Of a stretch of 64,000 nucleotides of DNA, positions 27,157 through 35,896 are shown in pieces (position 1 is the first letter of the stretch; the number at the start of each line of letters is the position of its first letter). This DNA comes from Aeromonas lusitana (lineage in GTDB: Bacteria; Pseudomonadota; Gammaproteobacteria; Enterobacterales; Aeromonadaceae): NCBI RefSeq assembly GCF_002812985.1, contig NZ_PGCP01000019.1:1-64000 (forward strand). Reading direction: 5' to 3'. The notes beneath the pieces were generated by a model. It worked only from the letters and a program-made list of their open reading frames with translations, was not told the origin of the DNA and did no database searches. The position numbers and the translations under genes were made by a program.

Positions 27157-27954
27157 GTGACTTACACCACCGGGCTTATCATGGAGTGGCTGGCGTCCAT
27201 CGTCTGGCCCCTTGCCCGTATCAGCAGCTTGCTGATGGTGATGGCGGTGTTTGGCAGCCGGTTGGCGCCAGCCCGCGTGCGGATGGGGCTGGCACTGGCC
27301 ATCACCTTCATCATCGCCCCCCTGTTGCCCCCCATGCCCAAGGTCGAGCTGTTCTCCGTCGGCAGCTTCCTGGTGCTGGGGCAGCAACTGCTCATTGGCG
27401 TGGCGCTGGGCCTGATGACCCAGTTCCTGCTGGAAACCTTCGTGATGGCGGGCCAGGTCATCGCCATGCAGACCAGTCTGGGCTTTGCCACCCTGGTGGA
27501 TCCCATGAACGGCCAGTCCGCCCCCGTGGTGGGCCAGTTCTACCTGATGCTGGCGACCCTGGTGTTCCTGGCGGTGGACGGTCACCTGCTGATGATCAAG
27601 ATGGTGGTGCTGAGCTTCGAGACCCTGCCGGTCTCGGAGCAGGGACTGACCCTGCCCGCCATCCGCAGCCTGGTCAGCTTCCTCGGCGTCATGTATCAGG
27701 CCTCATTGGTGATGGCCCTGTCGGCCATAGTCGCTCTGCTGCTCATCAACTTCGCGTTCGGGGTCATGACCCGGGCTGCCCCCCAGCTCAATATCTTCAG
27801 TATCGGCTTCGCGGTGAGCATGATGTCGGGTCTGTTTATCCTCTGGCTCACCATAGGCGGCTTCATGGGGCACTTCGAGTCCATATGGGAACGGGTGCAG
27901 GAGACCAGCTGCGAGCTTATCAATGTGCGCTGCTACGGGGGCCAGAATGGCTGA
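27157..27954 (+). CDS. fliR: Flagellar export gate protein FliR
   Basis: 265 residues from GTG 27157, chosen because GGAG lies 7 nt upstream and the length and N-terminal segment (EWLASIVWPLARISSLLMVM) then fit FliR. An earlier GTG at 27121 would add 12 unsupported residues. The conserved ETFVMAGQVIAMQTSLGFAT and FGVMTRAAPQLNIFSIGFA are present. FliR completes the FliPQR export pore. Confidence 0.93.
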   Translation: MTYTTGLIMEWLASIVWPLARISSLLMVMAVFGSRLAPARVRMGLALAITFIIAPLLPPMPKVELFSVGSFLVLGQQLLIGVALGLMTQFLLETFVMAGQVIAMQTSLGFATLVDPMNGQSAPVVGQFYLMLATLVFLAVDGHLLMIKMVVLSFETLPVSEQGLTLPAIRSLVSFLGVMYQASLVMALSAIVALLLINFAFGVMTRAAPQLNIFSIGFAVSMMSGLFILWLTIGGFMGHFESIWERVQETSCELINVRCYGGQNG

Positions 27955-28031
27955 TCCGGTACTGGCGCAGTTCACACGATGCCTGGTCTTTGGCCGGATA
28001 AGCCTCTGCCTCTTGCCAGTCGGGGGTCAGC

Positions 28032-29162
28032 ATGGCTGATACCGATCAGGAACGTACCGAACAACCCACGGGCAAACGACTGCAACAGGCCCGGGAAAAA
28101 GGGCAGATTGCACGCTCCAAGGAGCTGGGTACCGCCAGCGTCCTGCTGGCCACCGTGTTTGGCCTGCTGATGATTAAGGAGAGCCTGGCGGGGGCCATGG
28201 TCAGGGTGCTCACCATGGGCTTTACCCTGGACCGGGATCAAGCCTTCGATCCCAATGCCATGGGGGTCATGCTGCCGACCCTGCTGTGGGAGCTGGTGCA
28301 GCCGCTCGGCCTGCTGTTCCTGATGGTGGCCATCGCCGCCTTCGTCGGCAACACCCTGCTCGGCGGGATGAACTTCTCTTCCGAGGCCATGATGCCCAAG
28401 TGGAGCAAGCTGAGCCCCTTGAGCGGTTTGAAGCGCATGTTCGGGGTCCAGTCTCTGGTGGAGCTGCTCAAATCTATCGCAAAAGTCGTGTTTATTAGCT
28501 TGTTTGCCTGGTGGATGCTATCCAGTCAGTTCAATCATCTGCTCAATCTCTCCCTCGAGGGCTTCCCCGGCGGCATCATAGACGCCCTGGATCTACTGCT
28601 CTGGATGCTGATCATCCTCTGCTGCGCCCTCATCCCCATCGTCGCCATCGACGTGCCGTTCCAGACCTGGAACCACACCCGTCAGCTCAAGATGACCAAG
28701 CAGGAGATCAAGGACGAGTTCAAGGACAGCGAGGGTAAACCTGAGGTCAAGAGCAAGATCCGCCAGCTGCAGATGCAGATGGCGATGCGCCGCATGATGG
28801 GGGATGTGCCCAAGGCGGACGTGATCATCACCAACCCGAGCCACTACTCGGTGGCGCTGAAATACGATGCGAGCAAGCCGGGTGCCGCCCCCAAGGTGCT
28901 GGCCAAGGGCGTCGACGAGGTGGCCATGAAGATCCGGGAGATAGGGCGGGAATACGATATCCCCATACTGCCGTCACCGCCGCTCACCCGCGCCATCTAT
29001 CACGCCACCGAGATTGGTCATGAGATCCCGGAGGGGCTGTTTGCCGCCGTGGCCCAGGTGCTGGCCTACGTCTATCAGCTCAAGAAGTTCCGCCGTGGCC
29101 GTGGCCGCCGGCCGACCCCGGTCGCCAAGGACTTGCCCATCCCGCCCGAGTTCCGTCAGTAA
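28032..29162 (+). CDS. flhB: Flagellar export switch protein FlhB
   Basis: 376 residues: the N-terminal ERTEQPTGKRLQQAREKGQI motif, four membrane helices and the cytoplasmic autocleaving domain. The usual NPTH cleavage motif reads NPSH here (codons AAC CCG AGC CAC near 28832), a Thr-to-Ser change. The Asn-Pro cleavage bond and the His are kept. FlhB changes substrate specificity from hook to filament when signalled by FliK. It is followed by a 312-nt gap. Confidence 0.96.
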   Translation: MADTDQERTEQPTGKRLQQAREKGQIARSKELGTASVLLATVFGLLMIKESLAGAMVRVLTMGFTLDRDQAFDPNAMGVMLPTLLWELVQPLGLLFLMVAIAAFVGNTLLGGMNFSSEAMMPKWSKLSPLSGLKRMFGVQSLVELLKSIAKVVFISLFAWWMLSSQFNHLLNLSLEGFPGGIIDALDLLLWMLIILCCALIPIVAIDVPFQTWNHTRQLKMTKQEIKDEFKDSEGKPEVKSKIRQLQMQMAMRRMMGDVPKADVIITNPSHYSVALKYDASKPGAAPKVLAKGVDEVAMKIREIGREYDIPILPSPPLTRAIYHATEIGHEIPEGLFAAVAQVLAYVYQLKKFRRGRGRRPTPVAKDLPIPPEFRQ

Positions 29163-29474
29163 GGGCTTAGCTCACCCGAAGCCTGGCGGCGGTTTCTCGC
29201 CTTTTTCCTGCCTATCCGTCAGAGCTTTCTCTGCGTTTTGATCGCCAATCGGCAGGGGTCGTCTCGCTTATCTCTCTTCATACTCCCGCCTGGGCGCCAT
29301 CCGTTCTCTGGCCGTGTGCCTGGTTTCTTGCCAGGCGCGCTCTTGCCTGCCAGCTGATCGCTAACGACGGACTTCTGACAGCTTGAAAATAAAACATATA
29401 TAAATCAATTATTTGAATTGTTGGCTTGATGTTTGCTTTAATCCGCCACTGGCTGTTGATAATTGAGAATAACG
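29163..29474 (+). other. Intergenic region flhB-flhA
   Basis: 312 bases without a supported gene. It contains a short G/C stem followed by TTTTT near 29190-29210 (too weak to call a terminator), an unpaired-end hairpin GCCTGG/CCAGGC at 29318-29336, and an AT-rich segment (29382-29420). The AT-rich segment, just upstream of the flhA sigma-54 promoter, could take part in DNA bending or activator binding. Confidence 0.55.
29422..29437 (+). promoter_or_regulatory. Sigma-54 promoter of the flhA operon
   Basis: TGGCTT-GATGT-TTGCT, with GG (29423-29424) and GC (29435-29436) 10 nt apart. It lies 38 nt before the flhA ATG and would drive flhA-flhF-flhG-fliA and probably the che genes. Confidence 0.82.
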
Positions 29475-31577
29475 ATGGGATTCAAGGCAGGACTGGGCCG
29501 ATTCAAAGAGTACAGGTGGTTGCTGACCAAGGGTGTCGGGACCCCGCTGCTGGTGCTCGCCTCCCTCGGCATGGTGGTCTTGCCCATCCCGCCGCTGATG
29601 CTGGATATCCTGTTCTCCTTCAACATCGCCCTCTCCATAGTAGTGCTGCTGGTGGCCGTCTATACCCGCCGCCCCCTGGAGTTCGCCGCCTTTCCCACCG
29701 TCTTGCTGATAGCAACCCTGCTGCGACTCGCCCTCAACGTTGCCTCCACCCGGGTGGTGCTGCTGGAAGGCCATAACGGCACAGCGGCGGCCGGGCACGT
29801 GATCGAGGCGTTCGGCAACGTGGTGATCGGCGGCAACTATGCGGTCGGTATCATCGTCTTCATGATCCTGGTGATCATCAACTTCGTGGTGGTCACCAAG
29901 GGTGCGGGCCGGATCTCCGAGGTGAGCGCCCGCTTCACCCTGGACGCCATGCCCGGCAAGCAGATGGCCATCGATGCGGACCTGAACGCCGGTCTCATCA
30001 ATCAGGAAGAGGCCAAGAAACGCCGTCAGGACGTGACCCAGGAAGCAGACTTCTACGGCTCCATGGACGGTGCCTCCAAATTCGTGAAGGGGGATGCCAT
30101 CGCCGGCATCATGATCCTCTTCATCAACATCATCGGCGGCTTCATCATCGGCATGGTGCAGCACCAGCTCACCTTCGGCGAAGCGGCCGAAGTCTATACC
30201 CTGCTCGCCATCGGTGACGGCCTGGTGGCCCAGATCCCGTCCCTGCTGCTCTCCATCGCCGCCGCCATCATAGTGACCCGTCAGAACACGGATCAGGACA
30301 TGGGCACGGCGGTACTTGGCCAGCTGTTTGAAAATCCCAAGGCGCTGGTGATCTCCGCCGGCATCCTGCTGATGATGGGCAGCGTGCCCGGCATGCCGCA
30401 CCTGGCCTTCCTGAGTCTGGGGGCATGCGCCGCGGCCGGGGCCTGGTGGCTGCTGCGCCGCGAGAAACAGCGCGCCGCCAAGGTGGCCAAGGGCGAATTG
30501 TTGCCACAGGCGGCAGATCAACCCCACGAGCAGAAGGATCTGAGCTGGGATGACGTCATGCCGGTGGACATCATAGGCCTGGAGGTGGGTTATCAGCTGA
30601 TCCCGCTGGTGGACAAGAGCCAGGGGGGTGAGCTGCTCAACCGGATCAAGGGGGTGCGCAAGAAGCTCTCCCAGGAGTTCGGCTTCCTGGTGCCCGCCGT
30701 GCACATCCGGGACAACCTGGATCTCGCCCCGAACCAGTACCGCATCACACTCATGGGAGTGAGCACGGGGGAGGCGACCGTCTATCACGACAAGGAGATG
30801 GCCATCAACCCGGGCCAGGTGTTCGGCCAGATCCAGGGCATTGCGACCCAGGATCCCGCGTTCGGGCTGGAAGCGGTCTGGGTCGCCAAGGAGCAGGTCT
30901 CCCAAGCCCAGACCCTCGGCTATACGGTGGTGGATGCGGCGACCGTGGTGGCTACCCACATGAGCCAGATCCTCTCCAGCCATGCCGCCTTGCTGCTGGG
31001 CCATGACGAGGTGCAGCAACTGCTGGACATGATAGGGAAACACCAGAGCAAGCTGGTGGAAGGCCTGGTTCCCGAGGTGATCAGCATGGGGAACCTGGTC
31101 AAGGTATTGCAAAATCTCCTCAATGAAGGCGTGCCAATTCGCGATATGCGCACTATCCTGCAGACCCTCGTGGAGTATGCGCCGCGCAGTCCTGACCCGG
31201 AAGTGCTGACCGCCGCCTGCCGTATCGCCCTGCGCCGGTTGATCGTGCAGGAGATTGCCGGCCCGGAACCCGAGCTGCCGGTGATCACCCTTTCACCAGA
31301 ATTGGAACGTATATTGCATCAATCCCTGCAAGCAGGTGGGGGAGATGGCGCCGGCATAGAGCCGGGACTGGCGGAGCGGATGCAACGCTCCCTGGTGGAA
31401 GCCACTCAACGACAAGAACTGGAAGGCCAACCGGCCGTGCTTCTGACATCGGGGATATTGCGCAATACCCTGGCGAAGTTTGTCAAGAATGCCATTCCTG
31501 GGTTGCGCGTTCTGTCTTATCAGGAAGTGCCTGATGACAAGCAAATCCGCATCGTCAGTGCGGTAGGACAGGGCTAG
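29475..31577 (+). CDS. flhA: Flagellar export gate protein FlhA
   Basis: 700 residues from ATG 29475; a TTG at 29463 is less likely. The N-terminal part has about eight membrane helices. The FHIPEP-type segment includes TRRPLEFAAFPTVLLIATLL RLALNVASTR and the conserved GRISEVSARFTLDAMPGKQM. The large cytoplasmic domain (about 350-700) forms the nonameric docking ring for substrate-chaperone complexes. The C-terminal linker with GIEPGLAERM and VLSYQEVPDDKQIRIVSAVG is typical. Confidence 0.97.
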   Translation: MGFKAGLGRFKEYRWLLTKGVGTPLLVLASLGMVVLPIPPLMLDILFSFNIALSIVVLLVAVYTRRPLEFAAFPTVLLIATLLRLALNVASTRVVLLEGHNGTAAAGHVIEAFGNVVIGGNYAVGIIVFMILVIINFVVVTKGAGRISEVSARFTLDAMPGKQMAIDADLNAGLINQEEAKKRRQDVTQEADFYGSMDGASKFVKGDAIAGIMILFINIIGGFIIGMVQHQLTFGEAAEVYTLLAIGDGLVAQIPSLLLSIAAAIIVTRQNTDQDMGTAVLGQLFENPKALVISAGILLMMGSVPGMPHLAFLSLGACAAAGAWWLLRREKQRAAKVAKGELLPQAADQPHEQKDLSWDDVMPVDIIGLEVGYQLIPLVDKSQGGELLNRIKGVRKKLSQEFGFLVPAVHIRDNLDLAPNQYRITLMGVSTGEATVYHDKEMAINPGQVFGQIQGIATQDPAFGLEAVWVAKEQVSQAQTLGYTVVDAATVVATHMSQILSSHAALLLGHDEVQQLLDMIGKHQSKLVEGLVPEVISMGNLVKVLQNLLNEGVPIRDMRTILQTLVEYAPRSPDPEVLTAACRIALRRLIVQEIAGPEPELPVITLSPELERILHQSLQAGGGDGAGIEPGLAERMQRSLVEATQRQELEGQPAVLLTSGILRNTLAKFVKNAIPGLRVLSYQEVPDDKQIRIVSAVGQG

Positions 31578-31593
31578 TTAGCGGAGATGACGG

Positions 31594-33051
31594 GTGAAGA
31601 TTAAGCGGTTTTTTGCCAAAGACATGCGAACGGCGCTGGCCGAGGTCAAGGAGACGCTCGGGCCGGATGCTGTCATCATGTCCAACAAGAAGGTCACCGG
31701 TGGGGTGGAGATAGTCGCCGCTGTCGATTATCAGTCCCAGGTGCCCGGACCTAAAGATGCGCCAGTTCGCCGTCAGTTGAACGATGAGAGCGTCAATATC
31801 TCGTCTGCGGGCAAGCAGATGACGCGCCCGACTCCGGCCAAGGAGCAGAACGAATATTACGCCGACACCCTGGCGGCCCTGTTGGCCCGTCAGCAGAAAC
31901 TCAACCCGGCCAACCCGGCGGGCAATGGCAATCCGGCGCCGGCTGCATGGGCCGGGAATGCGGCGGCGGGCAATCAGTCCGCCGGTCTGGTGTCCGCCAA
32001 TGCGGCCCCCAAGACCCTGGCCGAGCAAGGCCAGTGGGGCGCCGCCCCCGAGCCTGCCAAGCCGAAGGCCCGGCCGGCGGCCGGTCAGCGTCCTACTCAG
32101 GCTCCCCAACGGGATCAGGAGATGGAAGGGATGCGCAAGGAGATGGCCAGCATCCGCAAGCTGCTGGAGCATCAGATCTCCGGCCTGATGTGGCAGGAGG
32201 TGGAGCGCCGCGAGCCGATGCGTGCCCTGCTCATCAAGGAGCTCAAGAAGATGGGCTTCGATGATGCCTTCGCCGATCAGCTGGCGGGCCTCATCCCCGA
32301 AGACATGCCGATCCATCAGGCCATGGCCCAGCTGGCCGAGGTGCTGACGGCTCAGCTCAAGATCAGCGAAGACGATATTCTGCGCCAGGGCGGCGCGGTG
32401 GCCCTGCTCGGCCCGACCGGGGTCGGCAAGACCACCACCATCGCCAAGCTGGCGGCGCGTTTTGCCATGAAATACGGCGCCGAGCAGGTGGCCCTCATCA
32501 CCACGGACAACTACCGGATCGGGGCCCATGAGCAGCTACAGACCTATGGTCGTATCATGGGCTGCCCGGTGCGTCAGGTGCGGGACGCCGAGGAGCTGGC
32601 CAATGCGCTCTACCAGTTCCGTCATCGCCGGCTGGTGCTCATCGACACCGCCGGTGTGGGTCAGCGGGATATCCGCCTGACCGAACAGCTCGACACCCTG
32701 GTCAAGAATGCCAAGGTACGTATTCGCAGTTATCTGGTCATGTCCGCCACCTCCCAGCGTCGGGTGATGCAGGAGGCGGTGGATCACTTCCGGCGCATCC
32801 CGCTCTCCGGTTGCATCCTGACCAAGCTCGACGAGAGCCTGAATCTGGGGGAAGTGATCAACGTGTGCATCCAGAATGCCCTGCCCATCAGCTACATCAC
32901 GGATGGGCAACGGGTGCCGGAAGATATTCAAGTTGCCAATGCGGCGCAGCTAGTCGGCGCCGCCATGGGCTCGCTGGAGCGGGAAGCAGAGGATCCCTAT
33001 TTCTGGGGTTCAGGTTTTGGCGAGACCGAAGATTCGGAGTTTTATGAGTAA
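31594..33051 (+). CDS. flhF: Flagellar GTPase FlhF (SRP family)
   Basis: 485 residues from GTG 31594 (GGAG 7 nt upstream). The N-terminal basic domain begins MKIKRFFAKDMRTAL. A Pro/Ala-rich linker follows, then the NG GTPase domain with G1 GPTGVGKTTTIAKLAARF near residue 272 and ITTDNYRIGAHEQL, LIDTAGVGQRD and LTKLDES. FlhF recruits the first flagellar components to the cell pole. The end overlaps flhG by 8 nt, keeping the two antagonists in balance. Confidence 0.97.
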   Translation: MKIKRFFAKDMRTALAEVKETLGPDAVIMSNKKVTGGVEIVAAVDYQSQVPGPKDAPVRRQLNDESVNISSAGKQMTRPTPAKEQNEYYADTLAALLARQQKLNPANPAGNGNPAPAAWAGNAAAGNQSAGLVSANAAPKTLAEQGQWGAAPEPAKPKARPAAGQRPTQAPQRDQEMEGMRKEMASIRKLLEHQISGLMWQEVERREPMRALLIKELKKMGFDDAFADQLAGLIPEDMPIHQAMAQLAEVLTAQLKISEDDILRQGGAVALLGPTGVGKTTTIAKLAARFAMKYGAEQVALITTDNYRIGAHEQLQTYGRIMGCPVRQVRDAEELANALYQFRHRRLVLIDTAGVGQRDIRLTEQLDTLVKNAKVRIRSYLVMSATSQRRVMQEAVDHFRRIPLSGCILTKLDESLNLGEVINVCIQNALPISYITDGQRVPEDIQVANAAQLVGAAMGSLEREAEDPYFWGSGFGETEDSEFYE

Positions 33052-33928
33052 CATGTATATGGATCAGGCGAGTGGTCTGCGCAAAATGCGTCAAAACAAT
33101 CGAGTGAAAGTGATCGCCGTGTCTGGAGGCAAGGGGGGCGTGGGCAAGACCAACGTCACCCTGAACGTGGCAGGCGCCATGGCTGCCCAGGGCAAGCGGG
33201 TGATGGTACTGGATGCCGACCTTGGCCTCGCCAACGTCGACGTCATGCTGGGGCTGCGGGTACACCGCAACCTGTCCCACGTGCTGGCCGGTGAGTGCAC
33301 CATAGACGACATCATAGTCGAGGGGCCTTACGGCATGATGATAGTGCCGGCGACCTCCGGGACCCAGTCCATGGTCGAGCTCTCGCCGACGCAGCATGCC
33401 GAGCTCATCCGCGCTTTCAGCGAGATGAAGACCCAGGTGGATGTGCTGCTGGTGGACACGGCGGCGGGGATCTCCGACATGGTGCTGAGCTTCACCCGCG
33501 CGGCCCAGGACATCATGGTGGTGGTGTGCGACGAGCCCACCTCCATCACGGATGCCTATGCCCTCATCAAGATCCTCTCCAAGAATCATGGGGTGTTTCG
33601 CTTCAAGGTGGTGGCCAACATGGTCCGCTCCTTGCGCGAGGGGCAGGAGCTCTACGCCAAGCTGACCCGGGTCACGGATCGCTTCCTCGACACCTCGTTG
33701 GAGCTGGTGGCCTGCGTGCCCTATGACACCAATCTGCGCGCCGCCGTGCGCAAGCAGAAGCTGATCGTCGAGGCGTTTCCCAAATCACCGGCGGCCCTGG
33801 CGTTTCGCGCCCTGGCCAACAAGGCGGCGAGCTGGCCCATCCCGAACCAGCCGGGTGGCCACCTCGAGTTTTTCCTCGAGAATTTATTGCAAAAGCCGGT
33901 CATAGCACAGGAAGACTCCCGTGAATAA
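33044..33928 (+). CDS. flhG: Flagellar number regulator FlhG (FleN), MinD-like ATPase
   Basis: 294 residues from ATG 33044. The N-terminal DQASGLRKM motif is the segment that activates FlhF GTPase. The deviant Walker A GGKGGVGKT is at residues 28-36, with LDADLGLANVDVMLGL and VDTAAGISDMV following. FlhG limits flagellar number by acting on FlhF and, in relatives, on the master activator FlrA/FleQ. It ends inside the fliA start (8-nt overlap). Confidence 0.96.
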   Translation: MSNMYMDQASGLRKMRQNNRVKVIAVSGGKGGVGKTNVTLNVAGAMAAQGKRVMVLDADLGLANVDVMLGLRVHRNLSHVLAGECTIDDIIVEGPYGMMIVPATSGTQSMVELSPTQHAELIRAFSEMKTQVDVLLVDTAAGISDMVLSFTRAAQDIMVVVCDEPTSITDAYALIKILSKNHGVFRFKVVANMVRSLREGQELYAKLTRVTDRFLDTSLELVACVPYDTNLRAAVRKQKLIVEAFPKSPAALAFRALANKAASWPIPNQPGGHLEFFLENLLQKPVIAQEDSRE

Positions 33929-34637
33929 AACCCAAGCATACTTGCGTCATCAGGATTCCTATGTGCTGGTCGAGCGTCATGCTCCGCTGGTGAAACGGAT
34001 CGCCCAGCACTTGTTGGCTCGCCTGCCGAGCAGTGTCTTGCTGGATGACCTGATCCAGGCAGGTATGATTGGGCTGCTCGAAGCGACCCGTAACTTTGAC
34101 GGCAGCAAGGGCGCCAGCTTTGAAACCTATGCCGGCATTCGCATCCGCGGTGCCATGCTCGACGAAATTCGCCGTGGCGACTGGGTGCCGCGCTCTGTGC
34201 ACCGCAACAGCCGCGCCATCGCGGAGGCGATCGAAAACGTGGAGCAATCCCATGGCCGCGACGCCAGGGACACCGAGGTGGCCGCCCGCATGGGAGTCTC
34301 CCTCGGTGAGTATCACGCCATGCTGCAGGATGTCTCCTGCGGCAAGATCATCGGTATCGAGGATCTGGGGGTCAGCGAGGATGTGATAGGGCATCCCGAT
34401 GACGCCAGCCACGGTGGCTTCGACGACCTGGCGGCCGAGCGCTTCCAGGGCGCCCTGGCCGAGCATATCTCCCGCCTGCCCGAGCGCGAGGCGCTGGTGC
34501 TCTCCTTGTATTACGACGAGGAGCTGAACCTGCGCGAAATAGGTGAAGTCTTGAGCGTAAGCGAGTCTCGGGTGAGCCAGATCCACAGTCAGGCCATGCA
34601 CAGATTGCGCGCCCGCTTGCGAGATTGGAATTTATAA
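33921..34637 (+). CDS. fliA: Flagellar sigma factor FliA (sigma-28)
   Basis: 238 residues from GTG 33921 (AGGAAG upstream). Region 2 carries LLDDLIQAGMIGLLEATRNF and FETYAGIRIRGAMLDEIRRGDWVPRSV. Region 4 carries EREALVLSLYYDEELNLREI and SVSESRVSQIHSQAMHRLRA. It directs late genes such as flagellins and chemoreceptors. No clear sigma-28 promoter was found inside this window. Confidence 0.97.
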   Translation: MNKTQAYLRHQDSYVLVERHAPLVKRIAQHLLARLPSSVLLDDLIQAGMIGLLEATRNFDGSKGASFETYAGIRIRGAMLDEIRRGDWVPRSVHRNSRAIAEAIENVEQSHGRDARDTEVAARMGVSLGEYHAMLQDVSCGKIIGIEDLGVSEDVIGHPDDASHGGFDDLAAERFQGALAEHISRLPEREALVLSLYYDEELNLREIGEVLSVSESRVSQIHSQAMHRLRARLRDWNL

Positions 34638-34748
34638 GTGGTTGTACTGGCTACACTGGAACACAACTCTAAGGCATAATCCGCCCCATAAAACCTGCGT
34701 TCTGCATCATGTAAGAGAGCCGTTTTGGCGGCTATTTAGGAGGGAATT

Positions 34749-35132
34749 TTGGACAAGAACATGAAAATCCTCATCGTGGATGACTTTTCGACGATGCGCC
34801 GGATTATCAAGAACTTGCTGCGTGACCTGGGATATAACAATACCCATGAAGCAGACGATGGCAACACGGCGCTGCCGATGTTGAAGAACGGCGACTACCA
34901 GTTTGTGGTCACCGACTGGAACATGCCTGGTATGCAGGGCATCGACCTGCTCAAGGCCATTCGCCTCGATGACAAACTCAAGCACCTGCCGGTGTTGATG
35001 GTGACTGCCGAAGCCAAGCGCGAGCAGATCATCGAAGCCGCCCAGGCCGGGGTCAACGGTTATATCGTCAAGCCGTTCACCGCCGCCACTCTCAAAGAGA
35101 AGCTCGACAAAATCTTTGAACGAATCGGCTAA
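34749..35132 (+). CDS. cheY: Chemotaxis response regulator CheY
   Basis: 127 residues from TTG 34749: AGGAGG lies 5 nt before the TTG but 17 nt before the next ATG (34761), and the [18 protein letters not shown] start fits polar-flagellum CheY proteins. The phospho-acceptor is D56 (VTDWNMPG); D11/D12, T86 and K108 complete the site. The phosphorylated form binds FliM and changes rotation. It is preceded by a 111-nt gap after fliA. Confidence 0.96.
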   Translation: MDKNMKILIVDDFSTMRRIIKNLLRDLGYNNTHEADDGNTALPMLKNGDYQFVVTDWNMPGMQGIDLLKAIRLDDKLKHLPVLMVTAEAKREQIIEAAQAGVNGYIVKPFTAATLKEKLDKIFERIG

Positions 35133-35144
35133 GGAGCGGCAGGG

Positions 35145-35885
35145 ATGAAGGCCAAAACGAGTGCCATGATCTCGCTTGACCAGGCAAGGATGCTGGTCGC
35201 CCATCTGGAGCGAGAGGAGTTTGAACAGGCCGATACCATCCTCGCCGATGTGTGTGCCCCCAATGCGGCGGCCCTGTTTGACAAGGTGGGGCAACTGACC
35301 CGCCAACTGCATAACTCTCTACAAGACTTTCGTCTGGATCCCAGGATCCCCGATCTGGCTACCCACGAGATCCCCGATGCCCGGGAGCGTCTGAGCTATG
35401 TCATCGACATGACGGACAAGGCCGCCAACCGCACCATGGATGCGGTCGAGGCCAGCCTGCCCATCGCCGATCGCCTCAATGACAACATCCAGCTGGTGAT
35501 GCCCAATTGGAATGCTTTGATGAGCCGGGAACTCGAACTCGGTCAATTCAAGGCACTCTGCCATCAACTGAATGATTTTATTAAGGCTTCAGAGACGGAT
35601 GCCGATAAATTACGACAACTGCTGACGGAAATTCTGATGGCTCAGGATTTCCAGGACCTGACCGGTCAGATGATCCGCAAGGTAATCAAGCTGGTACAGG
35701 AAGTCGAAACAAAATTGATAGAGATGCTGACCATGTTTGGTGAGGCCGTTGCCGAGAATTCGGTGCGCACTTTGCCGGCAAGCGGTATCGAAGCGGAAGG
35801 TCCCATCATGAATCCGCAGACCCGATCCGATGTGGTCAATGGTCAGGACGATGTGGACGATCTGCTGTCTAGCCTGGGATTCTAA
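35145..35885 (+). CDS. cheZ: CheY phosphatase CheZ
   Basis: 246 residues, a long helical protein. The catalytic segment AQDFQDLTGQMIRKV supplies the Asp/Gln pair. The C-terminal CheY-binding peptide DDVDDLLSSLGF is intact. It lies 12 nt after cheY, as expected for the enzyme that ends the CheY-P signal. Confidence 0.97.
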   Translation: MKAKTSAMISLDQARMLVAHLEREEFEQADTILADVCAPNAAALFDKVGQLTRQLHNSLQDFRLDPRIPDLATHEIPDARERLSYVIDMTDKAANRTMDAVEASLPIADRLNDNIQLVMPNWNALMSRELELGQFKALCHQLNDFIKASETDADKLRQLLTEILMAQDFQDLTGQMIRKVIKLVQEVETKLIEMLTMFGEAVAENSVRTLPASGIEAEGPIMNPQTRSDVVNGQDDVDDLLSSLGF

Positions 35886-35896
35886 TGGAGTGACGC

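Noticed and set aside
29185-29215. Terminator after flhB
   Set aside because: Only a 4-5 bp stem precedes the T run; too weak to call.
29409-31112. 567-codon minus-strand frame opposite flhA
   Set aside because: Composition rich in His/Gln/Asp as expected for antisense of a G/C-biased gene; flhA is unambiguous.
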